Assembly: GCA_026119935.1 (NCBI GenBank)
Contig: JALRMH010000060.1
Span: 1 to 64,000 of the forward strand
DNA length: 64,000 nucleotides
From: Endothia cerciana
Lineage: Eukaryota; Ascomycota; Sordariomycetes; Diaporthales; Cryphonectriaceae
Reading direction: 5' to 3'
Shown here: positions 54,743 through 64,000 of the stretch, piece by piece
Layout of the letters: each line of letters begins with the position of its first letter
Numbering within the stretch: the stretch's first letter is position 1
Program-made: the position numbers and the translations under genes
The notes under the pieces: generated by a model
Databases searched by the model: none
The model's input: only the letters and a program-made list of their open reading frames with translations
What the model was told of the DNA's origin: nothing

Positions 54743-55276
54743 ATGACTGCCATCGACGCACAGCACGCCGAGGACGTTCAGTCTATCAAGTCTCTGATAC
54801 AGGCCTTCTTTGACTCGATCAACGCGGCAGATCCCAAGGCAGTACAGACCCACTTCTTCCCCTCCGCCGGTCTCACCATCGTCCGGCAGGACCCTCCACT
54901 GTCTCCCGAGCCTTCCGGCAGCGCCTGCGACGCAGAACGAGATGCAAAGCTTACAGTATTGACTCGTACGGACATCGAGACGTTCATCAGACTCCTCGAG
55001 GAGGGCCAGAAGCGGCGGAAGAGCCAGCCACCGTGGCCAGCCATCCATGAGGCACCCGACCTAGGGGCTACGGAAGTGAGGATCGATGCGCTGTTTGCGA
55101 TGGCGTGGAGCCCGTTCAGGGTCACTTTCGATGGGAAGTTGCACCATTATGGCACCTTCGTGTATACTCTCGGCAAGACGGGGAGTGGTGCGAAGCCGTG
55201 GAAGATCGAGGGCCTGACGCAGAACTATAGGAGGACGCCGGGGTGGCCTGAGGGACACGGATCGGACTTGGTGTGA
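54743..55276 (+). CDS. SnoaL/NTF2-like small protein
   Basis: Single exon, 177 residues. The start is the ATG at 54743 (accATGac), after the tandem promoter repeat. The N-terminal helix (DVQSIKSLIQAFFDSINAAD) followed by KAVQTHFFPSAGLTIVR is the usual opening of SnoaL/NTF2-like cone folds. The C-terminal strands include VRIDALFAMAWSPFRVTFDG and HHYGTFVYTLGKTG, then KPWKIEGLTQNYRR. Fold members range from polyketide cyclases to dehydratases and non-catalytic proteins; substrate is unknown. It lies 446 bp upstream of, and parallel to, a Zn2Cys6 regulator. Confidence 0.82.
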   Translation: MTAIDAQHAEDVQSIKSLIQAFFDSINAADPKAVQTHFFPSAGLTIVRQDPPLSPEPSGSACDAERDAKLTVLTRTDIETFIRLLEEGQKRRKSQPPWPAIHEAPDLGATEVRIDALFAMAWSPFRVTFDGKLHHYGTFVYTLGKTGSGAKPWKIEGLTQNYRRTPGWPEGHGSDLV

Positions 55277-55722
55277 TCATCAGGATCATACGTGAGCCAG
55301 TGCTACCTAATAATGTGCACAACATCAATCAAACTTATCACCGCTTGGAATAGGACAGTTGGAAAGAGTGACTATAGCAGCACAACGTACTTTTATGGGC
55401 CGGTCCTACACTCACCAGTACTTTTCGCGTGGGGACAATGCCTGCCCGAGAACTTCGATTTCGACTCTGCCATCACGTCTTGTCAAAGTCCTTCATGAGC
55501 TCATAAACGTTGGCAAGCCTGAGAGACTGTTGACATCTTTGGAATCGAGCAAGCGCCTGCCTACCCTTGAGGAAGCGCCCCCAGGTCCTTTGAGCTGATC
55601 TGTCACTAGACCCTAACCCTCAAGGCAGCTCACCCTTGAATGACCTCTGGCCATCAAGCTGAAGTCCGTCGGGGTGTGGAAGGAATGAGTTCTTGCCTTA
55701 CGGCACCGTCCACGAAATCACC
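55277..55722. other. Intergenic, SnoaL-like gene to Zn2Cys6 regulator
   Basis: 446 bp containing the 3' flank of one gene and the promoter of the next. A telomere-like ccctaaccct occurs once near 55611 but is not repeated. Confidence 0.5.
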
Positions 55723-58430
55723 ATGCCATCACAGCCTGGATCAGAGCCACCCAAGAAAAGACCGAGGTTTGCCAAGTCATGTGAGCAATGCCGGACCAGA
55801 AAGGTCCGCTGCGACCAACGCCTTCCATGCGGACCTTGCTTGAGGTCAAGAGATCGGCTAACCTGCGCGTACCGAAACCGCCCGGGTGACCTCTCGGTTC
55901 CTCGCACAAACCCATCGGCGAACGGGCAGGCGTTGCCTGTTCCTGCTACCAATTCCACATTTCTGCATAATCACACCAGGTTTGAGGTGTCAGGGGGTGA
56001 TCATGGCCCCGAGACGTCCACAAGTACACCTCTCAACGCCGCTCCTCTCAGCAATGGCGTGGGGCAGGCCCTCACAGAGCCCCGAGCTTCTCCAGAGAAT
56101 GCGCCTTCAGCGTCTCCGAGTGAGCTAATTCGAAGGCTCGAAGAACGCATCCAACGCCTCGAGAACCAAGCGGCCAGTTCCCGTCCCGTAGGCGGTGATG
56201 TAGAAGCCATGGATGGTCTGCGAATACAGCCTACCAACCCCCGTTTGCGCTTCACACAAGATAAAGTTAGGATGTTCAGCGAAACACATTGGGTCCATAC
56301 TGCCGAGAAGGTAATTTCCACCCCCCCCCCCTTTTTTTTCCCCCCCCCAAAATATCTCCAGTGCACAATGTTCCACCCTTCTCTACCTGGCTGATCTGAT
56401 CGCTAATGGGAATCTGCTACAAAAGGTATTCAGGTTCGCCTCTTTTGATGCCGATGTGGAGCCAGATCTGGGTCAACACAGAGCGGACATGACGAGGGCT
56501 GCGAAGGAGCTGAGGACTCTTCGTTACTCCATCAGGGCAAAGCAGCAGGCTGAAGCCCCGATAGACCTGTCAGATCTGAGTCTGTTTCCGCCGCGGGAGG
56601 TCTGCGATGCGCTTACAGCAAGCTATCTGCGAACATTTGAGCGCATGTACCGCATCTTGAATACACAGAAGTTGCTGGAGCAAATTTATCAATTCTGGGA
56701 GGACCCTCACTCCCTTACAAAGGTTAGTATTCTTCCCTGAGTGCTTCTCCTCGGCTATAATCTCGAGCACCTCACCTCGCCCCACGTTATGGCCGGAGTG
56801 TCTCGTTGAACATAACTTTATTCTGCATAAGCCGCACATATTTCAAGGACGTTTGTTCTCGCAGTGTAATATGTCAGTTATACTCTATTGATTAAAGGCC
56901 CAGCTGACATCATTCCGCCCCTCCGCAGTCTTTTGCCGTGAAATATGCCCTGATTCTGGCCACGGGAATGCCATTCACGTCCTTTGCTGGATCTATGGAT
57001 CCGTTGACCCGTCAAGCCAGACAATGGATCCACACCGCTCAGTTATGGCTGGCCACGAACGAGAAGTCAACGATGAATTTACAAGGTTTACAGGTCTTTT
57101 GTCTACTCGTCATTGCGCGCCAGGCCAATGGTCTTGGGGCTTCGCCGTATTTCTCAACTGCAGCTTTGCTCTCGCTTGCCACGCAGATGGGCCTCCATCG
57201 AGATAAGAAGTGCTTCCCTACCCTCTCGCATGCCCAAGCTGAGTTCATGTCTCGACTGTGGTCAACCGTGGTCGAGCTCTCGCTTAGCTCGTGTCTCGAG
57301 GATGGCACAATCCCCCCCATGGGACTCAAGGAATCCGATGCTAAGAGGCCACTGAACATAAATGATTCAGAAATGACTGATGAGCACATTCCTGGGAGGT
57401 TATACTCGCCAGGTGATCTAATCACGGACATGACAATCCAGCTGGTGTTGCTGCAATCACAGCAACTGCGAATTCGTGTTTTGGAAGTGGTCAACAGGAC
57501 TGGACCTCGGACTCCATACAATATCATCGTTGACCTGGCCGACCAGATTCGAAAAGCTTGCTCCGAGTCATCGGCTTTCTTTGCTTCTCATCCAGCAGAA
57601 TTAGGACCTGATGCAGTTTTTAGCCGAAAATACATCGATATGTACCTTCGCAAGCACATCCTCTTACTTCATCGACCCTTCATGCTGGAAGCTCGGAGAG
57701 ACCCACGCTTCTATCTCTCTCGCAAGATATGCCTCGAGACAAGCATGATCATGGCCTCTTACACCGATGATATGAACTTGCCGTCGCCGTTACTGGATGA
57801 TTTCTCTAGTTTAATGGTCCATGGATCCGGCCATTTGCGCGGCGGTCTGAGCCTCGACGTCATCGTCACCCTCGCGTTTGAATTGAACACACAGCTCCAG
57901 GAAGAGGGAAGTACTCAAGGCCTCCTCTCAGATGATCCGGCAAATCAGCTTGCTCGCGCGGCTCGAGAACCTATCACGCGCCGATTGGAGCATATTCGGA
58001 CGCAACTCTTTGAGATCATTGCTAATGGAAATCCAACGCTCAAGAGGTTTGGCATAATTTCCGGTTTTCTGGCTCAGAGCAAGGCATTAGAGGTCGGCAA
58101 TAACGTCAAAGCCGCATTCTTCGACGCCATTAAGGATGTTATACAGAAATGCACTGAATCACTTCAGGCGTATGTGGCCAACCATGAGACAGCAGGGTTT
58201 GGCTCGAGTCAGGTACCACTCCCGGCTTTTGACGATTTCGACTTTGACTTTGGCGACATGGTAAGTCTCTTACCTATGTTTAATGACACGATGCAGAGCT
58301 GCTTGGACCCAAATGTGGGAACTGCGCTGAATTGACCCACAAACTCTAGGAGCTTGAGGACCCTATAGATCCCCTGGTCTTCTTCAATCCCAGCGCATAC
58401 GAAGGGAGCTCGACGAGTTTAGGGTTCTGA
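55723..58430 (+). CDS. Zn2Cys6 fungal transcription factor
   Basis: Exons: 55723-56310, 56426-56722, 56929-58260, 58350-58430 (765 residues). The start ATG at 55723 (tcaccATGcc) gives MPSQPGSEPPKKRPRFAKS. The binuclear cluster CEQCRTRKVRCDQRLPCGPC continues with a final Cys at CAY (C-x2-C-x6-C-x5-C-x2-C-x8-C). A short coiled coil (LIRRLEERIQRLENQ) likely dimerises. The fungal-specific regulatory domain (Fungal_trans) runs from about residue 245, with SYLRTFERMYRILNTQKLLE and SLATQMGLHRDK. The last exon supplies an acidic/aromatic tail (ELEDPIDPLVFFNPSAYEGS); without that splice a different tail would be made. Intron 1 ends at an unusual AAAAG acceptor and contains adjacent C, T and C runs, so that junction is the weakest. 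Target genes are unknown; neighbours are candidates. Confidence 0.9.
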
Positions 58431-58942
58431 GTCGTCGAGGCAACCTGGGAATTAATGTAGTGCATATAGCAATGGACAAGGCAGCCACTCAAGAGCATGA
58501 CAATGCGCGACCAGGGAAAACATCGTTGAGCATGGTCTCCGGCTACACTGTGTATTGAGGGAAGTTGTACTGAGAGCAATGGTCGGTGACTCTATCGGGC
58601 CGTACCTACTGGCCCCGGAGCGAAGAATAGCAATGCAGATTTAATCACTCTGGGTGTAATCAAACCTATTCGCCGCCAATCACCCATCTCGGGATTGCCC
58701 GACTGGTATCTCAACAGACCGGTGTTGGGGGATTCTGCGTATCTCCAGGAAGCCTGTGCGATTTGGCAGTACAGAGTATCATATGCAACGTCATTTACTA
58801 TCTACTGTCAAAAGGTGTGCGTCCTACTAAATAACATACGCGTACACACACATACATATGTGTTTTACAAGTATAAAGAGACCCTCGCATTCTGAATTGC
58901 TAATCTAGACGACCACTAAGGTATGGGGCACGTACTATTGGA
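58431..58942. other. Convergent intergenic, Zn2Cys6 regulator/SDR
   Basis: 512 bp shared 3' flank. It contains a CATACA-like short repeat near 58840-58862. No gene. Confidence 0.5.
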
Positions 58943-60195
58943 TCAGTAATCAAACTCTTGCCCAACCAGCTTCTCACTCAGCTTCCACAACCTCTCAGCC
59001 TCATCATCATCCCGAGCCCAGGCCTTGACGTAGTCAGAAGTCGCCAAATCGGCGAGCTGGCAATCGTGTACAAGACCGCCATTACCGTCTGTTCTTTTTG
59101 TTAGCTTCTATCGACTGGAAAACTTGCTGGTGAGTCTCTAGTGCCTTACATTTCAAGTCCGGGCTGAACGCCGCAAAGACGAGGGTAGCTGCGCCGCACT
59201 CGAGGCTCTTGGGGGGGAACTTGCCCGAGAAGAGCAGCCAACCCTCTGCATTCCCGAGGTCGCGGTCAACGGCAGCTACAATATCAAGCTTAGCCCGCTG
59301 GTCCAAAATGCAAGACTAAAGAGACCTGGGAAGGGGATGTGGGAGCAAGCACTTACCCATTGCTGGAAAGTCGACCTCTCTGTTTAGGTGTACACCAAGC
59401 AATGTCCCGTCAACTACTCCAGGACAAAGGCTATACGCCTGCACTCCGTGTTTCGCACCGAGCTTTGCTGCCAGGCTGCGGGCGAAGAGGATGTTAGCCG
59501 TCTTGGACTGCCCATAGGCGCGCCATTTGTTATATGTCTCTCCATTCTATGGGATACGCGTGAGTACGGGTCTTTCTCTTGGGGCTAGTATTGTGCGGCA
59601 GCGTAGTGCCTGGAGTCTGACGCACGCTGAAGTTGTAGTCGCCCCATCGGAAGGGGTTAAGGCGGTGGCCATTGCTGCTCACAGGGACGATTCGGGGTGT
59701 TTCTGACCTGAGGATCTTGGACATGATCAGGTTGGTGAACAGGAAGGGCCCTAAGTGGTTCGTGGCGAGTTGACTCTCGAAGCCATCCGGCGAGACTGCG
59801 TAGTCGGCCCCCATGATGCCAGCATTCAGCATGACAACATCGACCTGGGGAACGTCGTCATAGGACAAGAGCGTAGATGCTGCCTCACGAACAGAGGCGA
59901 AAGACATCAGGTCGACTTGGAGAACTCGTGTCTTGGCGGTCGTGATGGCATCTGCCGTCTGTTGTGTCTTCTCGATGCTGCGCCCGGCCAAGATGAGTAG
60001 CCGGGGCTGGGCCTGAGCGATTCTCACGGCGAAAATGCCACCGATGCTGGTTAAGGATGCTCCTACGACAAGTACGATCTTGTCCTTGATCCCGCCGCTG
60101 TACTTCTGACCGAGCTCAGTGGCGGTAGTGGTCGTGTCGTACGGCGCGACATTGAAGCTGCGAAGTTCGGAGGCCATGATGTTCAGTAGGTTCAC
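58943..60195 (-). CDS. Short-chain dehydrogenase/reductase
   Basis: NAD(P)-dependent oxidoreductase of the classical SDR fold, closest in pattern to retinol-dehydrogenase/WW-oxidoreductase-like fungal SDRs. Exons (minus): 60195-59626, 59546-59357, 59275-59150, 59088-58943 (343 residues). The cofactor motif reads VVGASLTSIGGIFAVRIAQA, a diverged TGxxxGxG. LNAGIMG is the NNAG-type motif. VPVSSNGHRL precedes the catalytic YGQSK (YxxxK) reached through intron 1. The substrate end includes LCPGVVDGTLL. The C-terminus is DDDEAERLWKLSEKLVGQEF, as in many fungal members. All four exons join in frame (introns 79, 81, 61 bp). MASEL at residue 7 is an alternative start. It lies tail to tail with the Zn2Cys6 regulator, which may control it. 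Confidence 0.92.
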
Positions 60196-62536
60196 GCGGA
60201 AGCTTATGTTTTTTTTGACACGCTATAATTAGGGGATGGGGAGGTGGAAAGGCTAAAAGTTAGGCTCAGAAAACCTTACTGGATTCGTTGTGTAGTACTC
60301 GAGGGTGACAAAGGCGATGTAGAAGATTGAACACACTTCAGCGGGAGTATCTGTCCATGTATCTTTATTATACTCATCCTCTCGGCACGGTGCCTTCGGT
60401 GATAACTTGCCACGGCCGTGCCTCAATTGTCCAACGGTGATTAGAGTTGAACCGAGCCATGAAATCTTGCCACATTGTTCGCTCGCCTTTCCAGTAACGA
60501 GTGGCGGCCACCCTAGTTTGACCAGTGGTGATCGTCTTAGGACCGGAACGATTTATAATCTTCCTCCCATGATCGAATTCCTCATACAGACATGCCAATT
60601 TTGCTCGGGTGAAGTCGAGGGCTGAGCTGCGCTTGCGCCTCGAAGCCGAAGAGGGGGGCTGCAGGCCCGGGCTTAAGAGATCAGCAGTTCTTTACACACT
60701 ATCATTCACCCCCTACTAACTTGTCGTTATGGTGGCATGCCTGAAATCAGGCAGGGTGTAAGCATCAAGGAGTAAAAGTTGCCGCGCTCCGGATGTAGGC
60801 CACCCGGGCATTCTTGATGGCCTTCGTCTCGATACGTTGTGGATTTTGACTTTTGTTAGCCAGTGCAACCAGATCCGCTTCGAAGTCACTGAACCGGGAT
60901 GAAATCCTCCCGTCCCAAACAGTAGATCACCGACCTGGTATGCCAAGATGCAGCGTCCTCACCCGTGCATTCCTAGCTGGGTGAGAACGTGTATGGGTAA
61001 TTACCGTGATCAACATGGTCGGGATTCTCGGGCTGCAGAGGCCTCTGCGCATATCTGCAGATACTCACCTCCCCAGTCTATTCTCAAGTAAGTATTTCTT
61101 CTATAAGATGACATACGGAGGTCCGTAAAATTGCGCTTTGCAAAAAGTATGCTTATACACGACTAGTTTAGTCATAATAGCAACTCATAAGTACCGCGGC
61201 AAGTCAATAATAACAAAATTCAATATTGACGGAAAGGCATGAATGCCCAATTAGTGATATCGTGAGTATCTACGACGCAGCAGGTAGCTTGCTGGAGGTG
61301 ACTAAGCCTCCTCTGAAGGCAGGCATGAATGATATTTGAGCCTGCCAGAGCCTATTTGTTTTGCTGTGCTACACACTGCAATTCTTTTTTCCCTGTTGGC
61401 TCTTCCTGTTTCTTACGATTCTTTTATGCTTGGCTCATAGTTGTGATAGGCAACGAGCCTTACCACTTGGGGTGTATAGTATGGACAACCTCCTGTCCCC
61501 TCCGAGGTTCTTTTTTACTCTTGCACGCTTCCTGTCCGTCGGCCATTCTAGTAGCCCACACCGAGACGTAGATCGGTAGCTGTATGGTGGGATTACGAAA
61601 GTGAGGGGTCTCTATAGGTCCGATTGGCACAGTTTGAGAGATCACAAGTGAGACTCCACCATGAGGGCTACCTAAGCACAACTAGGTAACCAGAGGTCTT
61701 AGGCGGCTGGTCGTGAGCTCCATACCCAACCAAGCAGAGTAAGCAAGTCTTCGGAGAGGGAACCGCTGTTTCTACGATCGTAGGTGTGGCAGATGAGCAA
61801 AGACAGGCGTACAGGCGTAGTCCATTCCGGGAGGATTAATGTCTGACATGTCTCATCACTAAGAATGTGGCCGTGAGACATTCCCACTGATGTCCCAGAT
61901 GGAACAACCATAACACCACAACCTCAACGTGCTGGCTTCGAAATCTAAGGGTCTAAGTACTTTTATTTCCCAATTTGACGACAAGACTTGGCGCTTGCCC
62001 CACCCAGGAATGTGCCAGTAGTGTGGACAGATGCAAATTAACAGGACGGACGTTTTTCTTTAGCCGAAAGCGATCGCTATACCGCCTCAACCAATTTTCG
62101 CTAATTCTGTCGAGGGGTACCCAGCTGAGAGCGCCATACGGAGGTGCTTTACCGAATGCACGCGTCCATGTCTGGATTTCTGTATGCCAAGACAACCGGA
62201 AACCCCTGTGCCGTCAGCTAGATATCCAAGGGTCAAACAGTTCCTTGGGGAGGTGTGGCTCCACGGCTCGTATTCTTCCCAGTTGTAGGGCACATGACAC
62301 CTCGTGTAATAGCATTTACGGACCGAGCTATAGGGTGGTCTCACTGGAAAGACTAGTCCGACGGCTGAGAAGCACCAGATGTGTAGCAGAGCATTCGAAC
62401 TCGGCCGTTTATCGGTATTAAAGTATGGGGTCTGCTCAATAGTCTCAGGTGCCATCTCCCTATTGAAGCACCTCTCCAAGAAGGAGTATAGTGATTATAT
62501 TGTTATCAGCGCACTTTGTCGAAGGCGAAGTCAATC
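60196..62536. other. 2.3-kb intergenic region, AT-richer
   Basis: SDR promoter side, then sequence with short open frames only. A minus-strand stretch at about 60374-60600 has 70-odd open codons but no recognised domain. 61080-61260 is noticeably AT-rich. No gene is supported. Confidence 0.45.
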
Positions 62537-62946
62537 ATGGTCTTGAAATCGCACCTTCTCATCCTCATGTAAGGCCTCAGGCAATGCGAAAGCCTCCTGG
62601 ATGATACTGACAGAGAACAAGCAGCGTCACGGCCTCCATGGGGGAGGCGATACATTCGCCGAAATCTCCGAAACACCACCATGAGATTACTACAACAACA
62701 GCGGTCGTTTCGTGCCCGACAGTGACGGCTACGGGAACGGTCTGCTCGACTTGCATCTTCCCAGATTGCGTCGAGCTTTCAACAATCACCAATCCCTGCA
62801 ATTGCCCGACTTCTGTTGCGACGGTCCTGCAGGACTATCCGTGTACCAGTGGTGGCTGCCATGTAGGCTGCGGCACCATCTACACGGTTGCTACAGCGAC
62901 TTGTGTCAGTGCTTCCCAGCTTCTGTCAATAGGACTGCTGCGATGA
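62537..62946 (+). CDS. Small secreted Cys-rich protein (candidate cell-wall protein or effector)
   Basis: Two exons: 62537-62568 (32 bases) and 62625-62946, giving 117 residues. The short first exon, spliced through a 56-bp intron with GTAAGG donor, CTGAC branch and GCAG acceptor, creates a clear signal peptide (MVLKSHLLILIVTASMGEA) that the second exon alone lacks. The mature part has a Thr run and nine evenly spaced Cys: SCPTVTATGTVCSTCIFPDC, then NPCNCPTSVATVL and YPCTSGGCHVGCG, with a last C near the end. This pattern resembles Cys/Thr-rich extracellular fungal proteins of unknown function. The 3' end is uncertain: a further splice after ATATC could extend the protein. Confidence 0.68.
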
Positions 62947-63811
62947 GTTTGATGGAGAACCGATCTTTATGACAGCCGTGCCTTGCCTCTCCCATCCTAG
63001 CATGTGATCTGGACACAAGGCCCGCGGCCCTGTAGGTGGCTTCTCGTTTCTAATCATGTCACTAGGATTGCTAAAACTGCGATGATTCTCCTGGATCAGT
63101 TTGTATCCCAACGTTGGCCTCAGCTATGTTAACTCGTCTCAATTTGGCTCTCCTCCAAGGTGGGCATATGTTTTCTCATTTAGAAAAGGACTTATGTTCT
63201 GTCCTCGACTGCACGCCTGGCGAGATAGGTAGCTAGCTATATCTGGATTGCGCTATTGGGGACTTGGCTTCAAGATCTCCTACAGTAAAGGCAATGTACA
63301 CCACGTGGACATCGGGCCACTAGGAAGAATGAACAGCCCACCCCGTTTTTCAAAGCTGGATAGAGGAACCAAGGACTTTGCTCCCACCTCCCGAAGTCGG
63401 CAGTTGGGAAAAATTCTTAGGTAGATACCTACTTAAGTATCTAGGTAGCATAGAAAGTGCTGCATAATGACTGGCCAAATACACAAGTCACTGCTGAGAC
63501 GCCCAGGTTACCCTGTGAACAGCCTCCCAACCTCCTGGTTATAGCATCTCCCCGATAGAACGACTCACTCTAACAGATCATCTGTACAATGATTCCCTGT
63601 AGATAGATCCTTGCAAGAGGGCCTGGGAATTTTACGAAAGCAAAAAACCTCACTTGGGTTCTGAAATGAAGCTAAAGCTAAATGAGCCTCTGGTTAACCA
63701 TATCCATCAGCACAGAGAAACGGACGCACCACCAATGGAACTTGGAACATGGTGCAGTCGTCGACTAGGCTTTGTAAAAGTCGAGTTTCACAATGCTTCC
63801 TGTTCCAGCTT
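62947..63811. other. Intergenic, secreted protein to acetolactate decarboxylase
   Basis: 865 bp with a short imperfect inverted repeat of ctaggta/taggtag type at 63418-63452. No gene is supported. Confidence 0.5.
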
Positions 63812-64000
63812 CTACCCTTCCACAGCAGCAACAGCCGCAGCATCACCCTTCAACTCGGCTTCATTGAACTCCTGGTCATGGGCAGGAAGCTCAAGATGGA
63901 ATTTATGCGCGGACGCCACCTCTACCTTGACCTCGCCCTCTGAGACTAGCGCAAGCAGGTGTCCTCCACGCTTCTTGTCCGCGCTGATGAAGTGCAGATG
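63812..64000 (-). CDS. Alpha-acetolactate decarboxylase, C-terminal fragment
   Basis: Partial: the gene runs off the right edge, and only the last 62 codons are present. The visible part opens HLHFISADKKRGGHLLALVS. In acetolactate decarboxylases the two His of HLHFI and the His of GGH belong to the conserved zinc-site region. A strand-rich end and a divergent tail (AELKGDAAAVAAVEG) follow. The enzyme converts 2-acetolactate to acetoin. It is best known from bacteria, and fungal copies exist; whether this one was acquired by transfer cannot be judged from a fragment. Confidence 0.85.
   Translation of the reverse strand, partial: HLHFISADKKRGGHLLALVSEGEVKVEVASAHKFHLELPAHDQEFNEAELKGDAAAVAAVEG

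Noticed and set aside
55605..55620. Telomere-like ccctaaccct
   Set aside because: A single copy only, inside an intergenic region between genes; not a telomeric tract.
60374..60600. Minus-strand frame of ~75 codons with many charged residues
   Set aside because: No domain recognised, no proper ATG at its start, too short to separate from chance.
1..64000. CRISPR arrays, intact transposons, rRNA, polyketide/non-ribosomal synthase genes
   Set aside because: Looked for on both strands; no spaced direct-repeat array, transposase/RT domain, rRNA signature or synthase motif was seen.

Overview
The window is nuclear DNA from a filamentous ascomycete, most likely a Sordariomycete (class-level inference only). 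Reasons: compact GC-rich genes on both strands, short introns of about 50-220 bp with GTRNGT-type donors and CTRAC-like branch points, Kozak-type starts, and recognisable Pezizomycotina proteins such as an AtfA/Atf1-type bZIP factor, an NCS1 purine-cytosine permease and a Boi-type SH3-SAM-PH scaffold. Intergenic DNA is littered with G or C runs of 10-18 bases and with microsatellites. I see no bacterial genes, rRNA, tRNA, CRISPR or intact transposon.

Layout. 1-560 looks like a degraded contig end: its first ~60 bases repeat the exon 1/intron 1 junction of the SDHAF2 gene found at 10.6 kb. 2.9-6.2 kb: a 1093-residue disordered fungal protein. 7.3-13.6 kb is a dense housekeeping block: U1-C snRNP protein (-), Erv25/p24 cargo receptor (+), SDHAF2/Sdh5 (+), Dsn1/Mis13 kinetochore protein (-). 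15.0-16.7 kb: Atf1-like bZIP stress regulator (-). 20.2-25.0 kb: GST-fold protein (-) and purine-cytosine permease (-). 25-30.7 kb has no gene I can support. 30.7-38.4 kb: a 75-residue small protein (+), Cdt1 replication-licensing factor (+), MBF1 coactivator (-), and a DUF1365 membrane-associated protein (+) divergent from MBF1. 39.7-46.3 kb: GFA/CENP-V zinc enzyme (+), GPI-anchored Cys-rich surface protein (-), a frameshifted FAD-linked oxidoreductase (+), the TFIIH subunit Tfb5 (+) and a dienoyl-CoA isomerase/enoyl-CoA hydratase (-). 49.2-52.5 kb: Boi1/2-like scaffold (+). 54.7-60.2 kb: SnoaL/NTF2-like protein (+), Zn2Cys6 transcription factor (+) and a short-chain dehydrogenase (-), a possible small catabolic or secondary-metabolic group. 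62.5 kb: a small secreted Cys-rich protein (+). The right edge cuts the C-terminal end of an acetolactate decarboxylase (-).

Most genes are unlinked core functions (splicing, ER-Golgi traffic, respiratory-chain assembly, chromosome segregation, replication licensing, transcription/repair). The metabolic genes at the right end look more accessory. Exon structures were built by hand from reading frame, splice-signal and family knowledge; every multi-exon model closes in frame, but none was tested against RNA or a database.
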